This document shows positions 11,640-23,900 of a DNA stretch of 64,000 nucleotides, in pieces; within the stretch, counting starts at the first letter, position 1; every line of letters begins with the position of its first letter. The notes beneath the pieces were generated by a model. That model did no database searches. It was not told the origin of the DNA and saw only the letters and a list, made by a program, of their open reading frames with translations. The DNA comes from Pratylenchus scribneri (Eukaryota > Nematoda > Chromadorea > Rhabditida > Pratylenchidae), in NCBI GenBank assembly GCA_030063045.1, contig JAQSEB010000090.1, positions 372,001-436,000 on the forward strand, given 5' to 3'. The position numbers were made by a program, and so were the translations under genes.

Positions 11640-12244
11640 CATCTTTTTAAAATTTAATTAGGCAATGCTTAAAATTTTATTCAGTTAATTTAAAAAATTT
11701 TTTATTTCAATATTTTACAATTTTATAGACATAGAATGATGTTTTTTTTTATTTTCGTGTGTAAAGATGGATTCATTTTAAAAATTTTTGTTAGAAAATT
11801 TCCAAAAATTTGTTAGATAATTTCAGAAAACTTGTTGTTTGAATATGATTTAATTATCAAAAATATCATAAAATGAATAAAAATCAAAAATTGTGAAAAT
11901 GTCTCCCTTTTTGGCACTTCCAACTCGTAGACAAATTGAGGGATAGATTTAAATAAATCGTCCCTCATAATTGAATAAAATCAGACGAGAGTGTATAAAT
12001 AAAGGTAGACAAAATTATTCACTCCTTCTGAGTTGAATCAATTAATTTTGGAATTGCATTGCCTTTAATTAGGCAATGCTTAAAATTTTATCGAATTTTT
12101 TTTTAGAATATTTTTGTTTCAATTTTTTTACAAATTTATTGGACATAGATTTAATTATTTAATTTTGTGTGTAATGATTGAATTCATTTAAACTAATTTT
12201 TTTTAATAATTTTGAAAAATACAAAAAAAAAAACAATTTGGGAT
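11640..12244 (+). repeat. Decayed left edge of the 420-bp satellite
   Basis: Anchors GGCAATGC at 11661 and 12072 are 411 bp apart with the full order of satellite blocks between them, including GAGGGATAGATTTAAATAAA at about 11939. The first unit is more diverged than array units. The second is cut at about 12240 by unrelated sequence. Confidence 0.75.
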
Positions 12245-12870
12245 TTATTGGAGAAAAAGATAAAGTAAAAATATAAAATAAGAAAATTGACTCTAATAGT
12301 GGTGAGGAAATGAACAATAAATATCAAATAAAATAAGCAAATTCCTCAAAAATATGCCATCGCCCATTTTGTTGCCATTTTCATTCGTTTGGAATTCATT
12401 TTCAAGATCAAATCCAAAATCGAAATCCGCTTCATCATAGTCCATTATCATTCCTCTGCCTATGCCTTCCCTTCAATTTGGATTATTTTGCCAAATCTGA
12501 ATTTAGCATAATTAATTTTTAAAAAGAGGAAAGAAATTTACTTGTTGTCAGCATCTTTTCCGCCTGAATAATTTTGATTGTCAAAAATTGAGATGGCAAT
12601 TGATTATTTATTCCTTTTCAGTGGTTCGTAGTTGAAATCAAGTGGAATGCCGAACAATTACATTGAATTTTGTTGCTGACGGTATTCCGCATGATTTCAA
12701 CAATGAACCAACCAAAAAAAATTATGCGCCGAAATAAATTGATTTAGCATTGAATTGGAAGAAGAGGGATTATTTTCTTGATTAGGAATTAAATTTTATT
12801 TTATGATAAATATTCGCATTCATTGGAAAATGATAAGCGTTTTGTTGAATTTCTTCTTCAAATTTTATAT
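12245..12870. other. Non-satellite insert with coding-like fragment and hairpin
   Basis: This block breaks a satellite unit. On the minus strand about 12345-12470 an open frame reads MIMDYDEADFDFGFDLENEF and continues with acidic and Asn-rich codons, resembling an exon. A short possible exon lies at about 12541-12565. I cannot join them into a gene, so this is probably a captured gene piece or a very old gene remnant. The segment at 12623-12709 is described separately. Confidence 0.3.
12623..12709 (+). other. Long RNA-type hairpin, miRNA-precursor-sized
   Basis: Arms 12623-12651 and 12681-12709 pair over 29 positions with a 29-base loop. As RNA on the plus strand I count only two true mismatches (A-A) and three G-U wobbles. 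On the minus strand those wobbles would be A-C mismatches. The size is that of an animal pre-miRNA. It could equally be the end pair of a tiny inverted-repeat element. No expression evidence is visible. Confidence 0.4.
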
Positions 12871-12991
12871 GAGTTGTAAACAGTTAATTTCAATTTGGCA
12901 AAATTATTATTAAATTTTTGTGAATTCCGAAAATTTGTAAGATAAATTCAGAAAACTTTTCTTTTTTGCTCTAATTATTCTTAAAATTTTT

Positions 12992-13195
12992 GGTACTAAT
13001 GGAGATTGGCCCCTATGTGGGAAAGGATGAAGATGATGATGAAGAAGAAGAAGATGATGAAGCTTAGGTGATCTTCTTAATCATCTTTCTTAATCATCCT
13101 CTTCATCATCCTCATCATTATCTTCCTCATCATCTTCTTCTTCTTCATCATCATCTTCATCCTTTCCCATATAGGGGCCAATCTCCATTTGTACC
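12992..13195. mobile_element. 204-bp GGTAC-ended MITE inserted in a satellite unit
   Basis: The ends are GGTACTAATGGAGATTGGCC and its near-perfect inverse. Pairing continues for about 68 bp into GAAGATGATGATGAAG-type repeats, so nearly the whole element folds back. An 8-bp direct repeat AAATTTTT flanks it at 12984-12991 and 13196-13203. Removing one repeat plus the element restores the normal satellite order TTAAAATTTTTAGAATGATT. No coding frame is present. The ends resemble those of the elements at 49373-49587 and 61725-61941. Confidence 0.85.
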
Positions 13196-14660
13196 AAATT
13201 TTTAGAATGATTTAATTGCCAAAATTATGATAAAAAAAGCAAAAATCTAAAATTTTGAAAAATGTCTCCCTTTTTGCAATTCCAACTCGTAGACAAATTG
13301 ATGGATAGATTTAAATAAATCGTTACTCATATTTTATTGAAATCAGACGAAAGTCTCAAATTAAAGGTAGACTAAATTATTCACTCTTTATGAGTTGAAT
13401 AAATTAATTTTGGAATTGCGTTGCCTTAATTAGGCAATGCTTAAAATTTTATTGAATTTATTTTATAAAAAATTTTTGTTTCAATATTTAACAAATTATT
13501 ATTGGACCTAGAATGATGTTTTTTATTTTCGTGTGCTAATTTTTATTAATAAATTTTCGAAAATTTGTTAGATAAATTCAGAAAACTTTTATTTTTTGCT
13601 CTAATTATTCCTAAAATTTTTAAAATGATTTATTTGTCAAAACTATCATAAAATAAGGAAAAATCTAAAATTCCAAAAAATGTCTCCCTTTTTGCAATTC
13701 CAACTCGTAGACAAATTGATGGATAGATTTAAATAAATCGTTACTCATATTTTATTGAAATCAGACGAAAGTCTCAAATTAAAGGTAGACTAAATTATTC
13801 ACTCTTTATGAGTTGAATAAATTAATTTTGGAATTGCATTGCCTTTAATTAGGCAATGCTTAAAATTTTATTCAATTTATTTTTACAAAAATTTTTGTTC
13901 AAAATTTTACAAATTAATTGGGCATAGATGTGTTTTTTTTTATTTTCGTGTACTAATTTTTGGTAATAAATTTTCGAAAATTTGTTAAATAAATTCAGAA
14001 AACTTTTCTTTTTTGCTCTAATTATTCCTAAAATTTTTAAAATGATTTAATTGCCAAAATTATGATAAAAAAAGCAAAAATCTAAAATTTTGAAAAATGT
14101 CTCCCTTTTGGTAATTCCAACTCATAGACAAATTGAGGGATAGATTTAAATAAATCGTCCCTCATAATTGAGTGAAATCAGACGAAAGTCTATAAGTAAA
14201 GGTAGACTAAATTATTCACTCTTTATGAGTTGAATAAATTAATTTTGGAATTGCATTGCCTTTAATTAGGCAATGCTTAAAATTTTATTCAATTTATTTT
14301 TACAAAAATTTTTGTTCAAAATTTTACAAATTAATTGGGCATAATTATTTTTGTTAGAAAATTTCCAAAAATTTATTAATTAATTACAGAATAATTTTCT
14401 TTATTGCTCTAAATATTCTTAAAATTTTTAAAATAATTTATTTGTCAAAACTATCATAAAATAAGCAAAAATCCAAAATTCCAAAAAATGTCTCCCTTTT
14501 GGTAATTCCAACTCATAGACAAATTGAGGGATCGATTTAAATAAATCGTTCCTCATAATTGAGTGTAATCAGACGAAAGTCTTTAAGTAAAGGTAGACTA
14601 AATTATTCACTCTTTATGAGTTGAATAAAATAAATTTTGGAATTGCATTGCCTTTAATTA

Positions 14661-17278
14661 GGCAATGCTTAAAATTTTATTGAATTTATTTTTACAAAAG
14701 TTTTTGTTTTAATATTTTACAAATTTATTATAAATAGAATGATGTTTTTATTTTCCTGTGCAAGATTGAATTCATTTTAAATTATTTTTGTTAGAAAATT
14801 TCCAAAAATTTATTAATTAATTACAGAATAATTTTCTTTATTGCTCTAAATATTCTTAAAATTTTTAAAATAATTTATTTGTCAAAACTATCATAAAATA
14901 AGCAAAAATCCAAAATTCCAAAAAATGTCTCCCTTTTGGTAATTCCAACTCATAGACAAATTGAGGGATCGATTTATATAAATCGTTCCTCAGATTCGAG
15001 TGAAATCAGACGAAAGTCTATAGCTAAAGGTAGGCTAAATTATTCACTCTTTATGAGTTGAATAAAATAAATTTTGGAATTGCATTGCCTTTAATTAGGC
15101 AATGCTTAAAATTTTATTGAATTTATTTTTACAAAAGTTTTTGTTTTAATATTTTACAAATTTATTATAAATAGAATGATGTTTTTATTTTCCTGTGCAA
15201 GATTGAATTCATTTTAAATTATTTTTGTTAGAAAATTTCCAAAAATTTATTAATTAATTATAGAATAATTTTCTTTATTGCTCTAAATATTCTTAAAATT
15301 TTTAAAATAATTTATTTGCCAAAACTATCATAAAATAAGCAAAAATCCAAAATTCCAAAAAATGTCTCCCTTTTGGTAATTCCAACTCATAGACAAATTG
15401 AGGGATCGATTTAAATAAATCGTTCCTCATAATTGAGTGAAATCAGACGAAAGTCTATAGCTTAAGGTAGACTAAATTATTCACTCTTTATGAGTTGAAT
15501 AAAATAAATTTTGGAATTGCATTGCCTTTAATTAGGCAATCCTTAAAATTTTATTGAATTTATTTTTACAAAAGTTTTTGTTTTAGTATTTTACAAATTT
15601 ATTATAAATAGAATGATGTTTTTATTTTCCTGTGCAAGATTGAATTCATTTTAAATTATTTTTGTTAGAAAATTTCCAAAAATTTATTAATTAATTACAG
15701 AATAATTTTCTTTATTGCTCTAAATATTCTTAAAATTTTTAAAATAATTTATTTGTCAAAACTATCATAAAATAAGCAAAAATCCAAAATTCCAAAAAAT
15801 GTCTCCCTTTTGGTAATTCCAACTCATAGACAAATTGAGGGATCGATTTAAATAAATCGTTCCTCATAATTGAGTGAAATCAGACGAAAGTCTTTAAGTA
15901 AAGGTAGACTAAATTATTCACTCTTTATGAGTTGAATAAAATAAATTTTGGAATTGCATTGCCTTTAATTAGGCAATGCTTAAAATTTTATTGAATTTAT
16001 TTTTACAAAAGTTTTTGTTTTAATATTTTACAAATTTATTATAAATAGAATGATGTTTTTATTTTCCTGTGCAAGATTGAATTCATTTTAAATTATTTTT
16101 GTTAGAAAATTTCCAAAAATTTATTAATTAATTACAGAATAATTTTCTTTATTGCTCTAAATATTCTTAAAATTTTTAAAATAATTTATTTGTCAAAACT
16201 ATCATAAAATAAGCAAAAATCCAAAATTCCAAAAAATGTCTCCCTTTTGGTAATTCCAACTCATAGACAAATTGAGGGATCGATTTAAATAAATCGTTCC
16301 TCATAATTGAGTGAAATCAGACGAAAGTCTTTAAGTAAAGGTAGACTAAATTATTCACTCTTTATGAGTTGAATAAAATAAATTTTGGAATTGCATTGCC
16401 TTTAATTAGGCAATGCTTAAAATTTTATTGAATTTATTTTTACAAAAGTTTTTGTTTTAATATTTTACAAATTTATTATAAATAGAATGATGTTTTTTAT
16501 TTTCCTGTGCAAGATTGAATTCATTTTAACTTATTTTTGTTAGAAAATTTCCAAAAAATTGTTAGATATTTCTGAAAAATTTTCTTTATTGCTCTAAATA
16601 TTCTTAAAATTTTTAAAATAATTTATTTGTCAAAACTATCATAAAATAAGCAAAAATCCAAAATTCCAAAAAATGACTCCCTTTTGGTAATTCCAACTCA
16701 TAGACAAATTGAGGGATCTATTTAAATAATCGTTCCTCATAATTGAGTGAAATCAGACGAAAGTCTATAGCTAAAGGTAGGCTAAATTATTCACTCTTTA
16801 TGAGTTGAATAAAATAAATTTTGGAATTGCATTGCCTTTAATTAGGCAATGCTTAAAATTTTATTGAATTTATTTTTACAAAAATTTTTGTTTTAATATT
16901 TTACAAATTTATTATAAATAGAATGATGTTTTTTATTTTCCTGTGCAAGATTGAATTCATTTTAACTTATTTTTGTTAGAAAATTTCCAAAAAATTGTTA
17001 GATATTTCTGAAAAATTTTCTTTATTGCTCTAAATATTCTTAAAATTTTTAAAATAATTTATTTGTCAAAACTATCATAAAATAAGCAAAAATCCAAAAT
17101 TCCAAAAAATGTCTCCCTTTTGGTAATTCCAACTCATAGACAAATTGAGGGATCTATTTAAATAAATCGTTCCTTAATTGAGTGAAATCAGACGAAAGTC
17201 TATAGCTAAAGGTAGGCTAAATTATTTACTCTTTATGAGTTGAATAAAATTAATTTTGGAATTGCATTGCCTTTAATT
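14661..17278 (+). repeat. Satellite subarray of 437-bp type-D monomers
   Basis: Anchors at 14661, 15098, 15535, 15972 and 16409 are exactly 437 bp apart, then 16845 and 17279. These units share ACAAAAGTTTTTGTTTTAAT, TTATAAATAGAATGATG, CCTGTGCAAGATTGAATTC and ATTAATTAATTACAG, which other monomers lack. Adjacent copies are almost identical, so the block looks recently homogenised apart from the rest of the array. Confidence 0.85.
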
Positions 17279-19792
17279 GGGCAATGCTTAAAATTTTATT
17301 CAATTTATTTTTACAAAAGTTTTTGTTTCAATATTTTGCATATTATTGTTGGACATAGAATGATGTTTTTTATTACTTGTGCTAATTTTTGTTAATAAAT
17401 TTTCGAAAATTTTTATTAATCATTTCATAAAACTTTTCTTTTTTGCTCTAATTATTCTTAAAATTTTTACAATGATTTATTTGACTAAATTATCATAAAA
17501 TAAGCAAAAATCAAAAATTTCGAAAAATGTCTCCCTTTTTGGTAATTCCAACTCGTAGATAAATTGAGGGATTGACTGAAATAAAGCGTTCCTCATAATT
17601 GGGTGAAACCAGACGAAAGTCTTTAAGTAAAGGTAGATTAAATTATTCACTCTTTATGAGTTGAATTAATTAAATTTTGGAATTGCATTGCCTTTAATTG
17701 GGCAATGCTTAAAATTTTATTGAATTTATTTTACAAAAATTTTTGTAATTTATTTTTACAAAAATTTTTGTTTCCATATTTTACAAATTTATTGGACATA
17801 GAATGATGTTTTTTATTCCTTGTGCTGATTTTTGTTAATAAATTTTCGAAAATTTGTTAAATCATTTCAGAAAACTTTTCTTTTTTGCTCTAATTATTCT
17901 TAAAATTTTTACAATGATTTATTTGCCAAAATTATTATAAAAAAGGCAAAAATCCAAAATGTGGAAAAATGTCTCCCTTTTGGTAATTCCAACTCATAGA
18001 CAAATTGAGGGATAGATTTAAATAAATCGTCCCTCATAATTGAGTGAAATCAGACGAAAGTCTATAAGTAAAGGTAGGCTAAATTATTCACTCTTTATGA
18101 ATTGAATAAATTAATTTTGGAATTGCATTGCCTTTAATTAGTCAATGCTTAAAATTTTATTGAATTTATTTTACAAAAATTTTTGTAATTTATTTTTACA
18201 AAAATTTTTGTTTCCATATTTTACAAATTTATTGGACATAGAATGATGTTTTTTATTCCTTGTGCTGATTTTTGTTAATAAATTTTCGAAAATTTGTTAA
18301 ATCATTTCAGAAAACTTTTTTTTTTGATCTAATTATTCTTAAAATTTTTACAATGATTTATTTGTCAAAACTATCATAAAATAAGCAAAAATCTAAAATT
18401 CCAAAAAATGTCTCCCTTTTGGTAATTCCAACTCGTAGACAAATTGAGGGATAGATTTAAATAAATCATTCCTCATATTTGGGTAAAATCAGACGATAGT
18501 CTATAAAAAAAGGTTGACTAAATTATTCACTCTTTATGAGTTGAATAAATTAATTTTGGAATTGCGTTGCCTTTAATTAGGCAATGCTTAAAATTTTATT
18601 GAATTTATTTTTACAAAAATTTTTGTTTCAATGTTTTACAAATTTATTAGACATTATTGTTGTTTTTTTATTTTCGTGTGCTAATTTTTGTTAATAAATT
18701 TTCGAAAATTTGTTAGATAAATTCAGAAAACTTTTATTTTTTGCTCTAATTATTCCTAAAATTTTTACAATGATTTATTTGTCAAAACTATCATAAAATA
18801 AGCAAAAATCTAAAATTCCAAAAAAATGTCTCCCTTTTTGGCACTTCCAACTCGTAGACAAATTGAGGGATAGATTTAAATAAATCGTTCCTCATATTTG
18901 GGTAAAATCAGACGAAAGTCTTTAAGTAAAGGTAGACTAAATTATTCACTCTTTATGAGTTGAATAAAATAAATTTTGGAATTGCATAGCCTTTAATTAG
19001 GCAATGCTTAAAAATTGAATTTATTTTATAAAAAATTTTTGTTTCAATATTTAACAAATTATTATTGGACCTAGAATGATGTTTTTTTATTTTCTTGTGC
19101 TAATTTTTGTTAATAAATTTTTGAAAATTTGTTAAATCATTTCAGAAAACTTTTCTTTTTTGCTCTAATTATTTTTAAAATTTTTACAATGATTTATTTG
19201 ACTAAATTATCATAAAATAAGCAAAAATCAAAAATTTCGAAAAATGTCTACCTTTTTGGTAATTCCAACTCGTAGACAAATTGAGGGATAGATTTAAATA
19301 AATCGTCCCTCATAATTGAGTGAAATCAGACGATAGTCTTTAAGTAAAGGTAGACTAAATTATTCACTCTTTATGAGTTGAATAAATTAATTTTGGAATT
19401 GCGTTGCCTTTAATTAGGCAATGCTTAAAATTTTATTGAATTTATTTTTACAAAAATTTTTGTTTCAATGTTTTACAAATTTATTAGACATTATTGTTGT
19501 TTTTTTATTTTCGTTTGCTAATTTTTGTTAATAAATTTTCGAAAATTTGTTAGATAAATTCAGAAAACTTTTATTTTTTGCTCTAATTATTCCTAAAATT
19601 TTTAAAATGATTTATTTGTCAAAACTATCATAAAATAAGCAAAAATCTAAAATTCCAAAAAATGTCTCCCTTTTTGCTACTTCCAACTCGTAGACAAATT
19701 GAGGGATAGATTTAAATAAATCGTTCCTCATATTTGGGTAAAATCAGACGATAGTCTATAAAAAAAGGTTGACTAAATTATTCACTCTTTAT

Positions 19793-20903
19793 CAGTGTTG
19801 CCGCGAGTCGCCAAAAAGTTCGAGTCGAGTTTCGAGTTCGAGTCGGCCAAAATTTTTCGAGTCGAGTTTCGAGTTTCGAGTCGCCAAAAACCTCGAGTTT
19901 CGGGTTTCGAGTTTCGAGTCTCGAGTCAAATTCAAAAAAATTAATTTCACATAGAAAAATTTTTTATCCAAATTTACATGTTTAATTCATTTTGGACATA
20001 TTCATACAATTTGTTGTAAACATTTGGCAATTGTTTTTGAGTAAAATAAGTCCGCCCTCTTGAAATTTTATTTTAACCGGTTTAAAACTCCGAAAATAGA
20101 AATTTTGTCAGAATGAGGTGAAATTTGGTATTCGGGGGTTTTCGGGTATAGAGAAATCAAAAATTAAATTAGTTTTTAGTTTCGCGCAATAAGAGGTTTG
20201 TAAACCGGTTTAAAATACCCAAAAATAAAAATATGATTGGATTGAGGTGAAAATTGGAATTTGGAGGTTTCCGAATATGAGGAATTCGAATTTAATAATA
20301 TTTTTGTGATTTGTTTAAAATTTGAGCGAACTTCTACCTTCTAAAATGAGGGCGATCGAAGCGATGCGGGCGAGCGAAGCGAGCCTGCACACGACCTAAA
20401 GAAGAGTGGGCGAGCGAAGGGAGCATACACACGACCTAAAGAAGAGCGGGCGAGCGAACCGAGCCTGCAAACGACCTAAAGAAAAGGGGGCGAGCGAAGC
20501 GAGCCTCCACAGTCCACACGATCTAACGAGCCTGCCCGCGACCTTTAAATAATTTCAAAATCCGAATCCCTAGGGTAGGTCGAACGCGCCTTGGCGCGTT
20601 AACATGAACAGAAGGCTGTAATCCCTCCCGACATCATTCCAAATCCTTCCCCACATATTCCTTACACCCACTTTCCTTACGCCCACTTCCCTAACGTCCA
20701 CTAGTTATTTAAAATAAATAATAAAATAAGGAAAATCCGTTCGATAAAAATTTAAAATTTTTAAATTAAAAAGTGCCAAAAATTTCGAGTTTCGAATCGA
20801 GTCAATCGAAAATTCTTCGAGTCGAGTTTCGAGTTTCGAGTCGCCAAAAACCTCGAGTTTCGGGTTTCGAGTTTCGAGTTTCGAGTAACTCGAGGCAACC
20901 CTG
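19793..20903. mobile_element. Non-autonomous hAT-type element, 1111 bp, inside the satellite
   Basis: The left end CAGTGTTGCCGCGAGT and the inverted right end CAGGGTTGCCTCGAGT match at 14 of 16 positions. They have the CA(G)NG start typical of hAT transposons. The 8-bp duplication CTCTTTAT at 19785-19792 and 20904-20911 comes from the satellite block CACTCTTTATGAG. Removing the element restores a 417-bp monomer. Inside each end lies the same 64-base stretch in direct orientation (19856-19919 and 20816-20879), packed with TTTCGAG/CGAGTTTCGAGT words that may be subterminal transposase-binding repeats. There is no transposase frame, so it would need a transposase from elsewhere. Confidence 0.9.
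20368..20527 (+). repeat. 40-bp tandem repeat, four copies, within the hAT element
   Basis: GGGCGAGCGAAGCGAGCCTG starts at 20368 and related copies start at 20408, 20448 and 20488, exactly 40 bp apart. Each of the first three is followed by ACGACCTAAAGAA. It is much richer in G+C than its surroundings. Confidence 0.85.
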
Positions 20904-23900
20904 CTCTTTATGAGTTGAATAAATTAATTTTGGAATTGCGTTGCCTTAATTAGGCAATGCTTAAAATTTTATTGAATTTATTTTATAAAAAATTTTTGTT
21001 TCAATATTTAACAAATTATTATTGGACCTAGAATGATGTTTTTTATTTTCGTGTGCTAATTTTTATTAATAAATTTTCGAAAATTTGTTAGATAAATTCA
21101 GTAAACTTTTATTTTTTGCTCTAATTATTCCTAAAATTTTTAAAATGATTTATTTGTCAAAACTATCATAAAATAAGCAAAAATCTAAAATTCCAAAAAA
21201 TGTCTCCCTTTTTGGCACTTCCAACTCGTAGACAAATTGAGGGATAGATTTAAATAAATCGTCCCTCATATTTGGGTAAAATCAGACGATAGTCTATAAA
21301 AAAAGGTTGACTTAATTATTCACTCTTTATCAGTTGAATAAATTGATTTTGGAATTGCGTTGCCTTTAATTAGACAATGCTTAAAATTTTATTGAATTTA
21401 TTTTTACAAAAATTTTTGTTTCAATGTTTTACAAATTTTTTAGACATTATTGTTGTTTTTTTATTTTCGTGTGCTAATTTTTATTAATAAATTTTCGAAA
21501 ATTTGTTAGATAAATTCAGAAAACTTTTATTTTTTGCTCTAATTATTCCTAAAATTTTTAAAATGATTTATTTGTCAAAACTATCATAAAATAAGGAAAA
21601 ATCTAAAATTCCAAAAAATGTCTCCCTTTTTGGCACTTCCAACTCGTAGACAAATTGAGGGATAGATTTAAATAAATCGTTCCTCATATTTGGGTAAAAT
21701 CAGACGAGAGTCTTTAAGTAAAGGTAGACTAAATTATTCACTCTTTATGAGTTGAATAAAATAAATTTTGGAATTGCATAGCCTTTAATTAGGCAATGCT
21801 TAAAAATTGAATTTATTTTATAAAAAATTTTTGTTTCAATATTTAACAAATTATTATTGGACCTAGAATGATGTTTTTTTATTTTCTTGTGCTAATTTTT
21901 GTTAATAAATTTTTGAAAATTTGTTAAATCATTTCAGAAAACTTTTCTTTTTTGCTCTAATTATTTTTAAAATTTTTACAATGATTTATTTGACTAAATT
22001 ATCATAAAATAAGCAAAAATCAAAAATTTCGAAAAATGTCTACCTTTTTGGTAATTCCAACTCGTAGACAAATTGAGGGATAGATTTAAATAAATCGTTC
22101 CTCATATTTGGGTAAAATCAGACGAAAGTATTTAAGTAAAGGTAGATTAAATTATTCACTCTTTATGAGTTGAATAAATTAATTTTGGAATTGCGTTGCC
22201 TTTAATTAGGCAATGCTTAAAATTTTATTGAATTTATTTTTACAAAAATTTTTGTTTCAATGTTTTACAAATTTATTAGACATTATTGTTGTTTTTTTTA
22301 TTTTCGTGTGCTAATTTTTGTTAATAAATTTTCGAAAATTTGTTAGATAAATTCAGAAAACTTTTATTTTTTGCTCTAATTATTCCTAAAATTTTTAAAA
22401 TGATTTATTTGTCAAAACTATCATAAAATAAGCAAAAATCTAAAATTCCAAAAAATGTCTCCCTTTTTGCTACTTCCAACTCGTAGACAAATTGAGGGAT
22501 AGATTTAAATAAATCGTTCCTCATATTTGGGTAAAATCAGACGAAAGTCTTTAAGTAAAGGTAGACTAAATTATTCACTCTTTATGAGTTGAATAAAATA
22601 AATTTTGGAATTGCATAGCCTTTAATTAGGCAATGCTTAAAAATTGAATTTATTTTATAAAAAATTTTTGTTTCAATATTTAACAAATTATTATTGGACC
22701 TAGAATGATGTTTTTTTATTTTCTTGTGCTAATTTTTGTTAATAAATTTTTGAAAATTTGTTAAATCATTTCAGAAAACTTTTCTTTTTTGCTCTAATTA
22801 TTTTTAAAATTTTTACAATGATTTATTTGAATAAATTATCATAAAATAAGCAAAAATCAAAAATTTCGAAAAATGTCTACCTTTTTGGTATCCAACTCGT
22901 AGACAAATTGAGGGATAGATTTAAATAAATCGTTCCTCATATTTGGGTAAAATCAGACGAAAGTCTTTAAGTAAAGGTAGATTAAATTATTCACTCTTTA
23001 TGAGTTGAATAAATTAATTTTGGAATTGCGTTGCCTTAATTAGGCAATGCTTAAAATTTTATTGAATTTATTTTTACAAAAATTTTTGTTTCAATGTTTT
23101 ACAAATTTATTAGACATTATTGTTGTTTTTTTATTTTCGTTTGCTAATTTTTGTTAATAAATTTTCGAAAATTTGTTAGATAAATTCAGAAAACTTTTAT
23201 TTTTTGCTCTAATTATTCCTAAAATTTTTAAAATGATTTATTTGTCAAAACTATCATAAAATAAGCAAAAATCTAAAATTCCAAAAAATGTCTCCCTTTT
23301 TGGCACTTCCAACTCGTAGACAAATTGAGGGATAGATTTAAATAAATCGTTCCTCATATTTGGGTGAAATCAGACGATAGTCTATAAAAAAAGGTTGACT
23401 TAATTATTCACTCTATCAGTTGAATAAATTGATTTTGGAATTGCGTTGCCTTTAATTAGGCAATGCTTAAAATTTTATTGAATTTATTTTTACAAAAATT
23501 TTTGTTTCAATGTTTTACAAATTTTTTAGACATTATTGTTGTTTTTTTATTTTCGTGTGCTAATTTTTATTAATAAATTTTCGAAAATTTGTTAGATAAA
23601 TTCAGAAAACTTTTATTTTTTGCTCTAATTATTCCTAAAATTTTTAAAATGATTTATTTGTCAAAACTATCATAAAATAAGGAAAAATCTAAAATTCCAA
23701 AAAATGTCTCCCTTTTTGGCACTTCCAACTCGTAGACAAATTGAGGGATAGATTTAAATAAATCGTTCCTCATATTTGGGTAAAATCAGACGAGAGTCTT
23801 TAAGTAAAGGTAGACTAAATTATTCACTCTTTATGAGTTGAATAAAATAAATTTTGGAATTGCATAGCCTTTAATTAGGCAATGCTTAAAATTTTATTGA

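Noticed and set aside
19769..19954. 61-codon open frame crossing the left end of the hAT element
   Set aside because: It spans a transposon junction and consists of the TTTCGAG repeat words, so it is not a gene.
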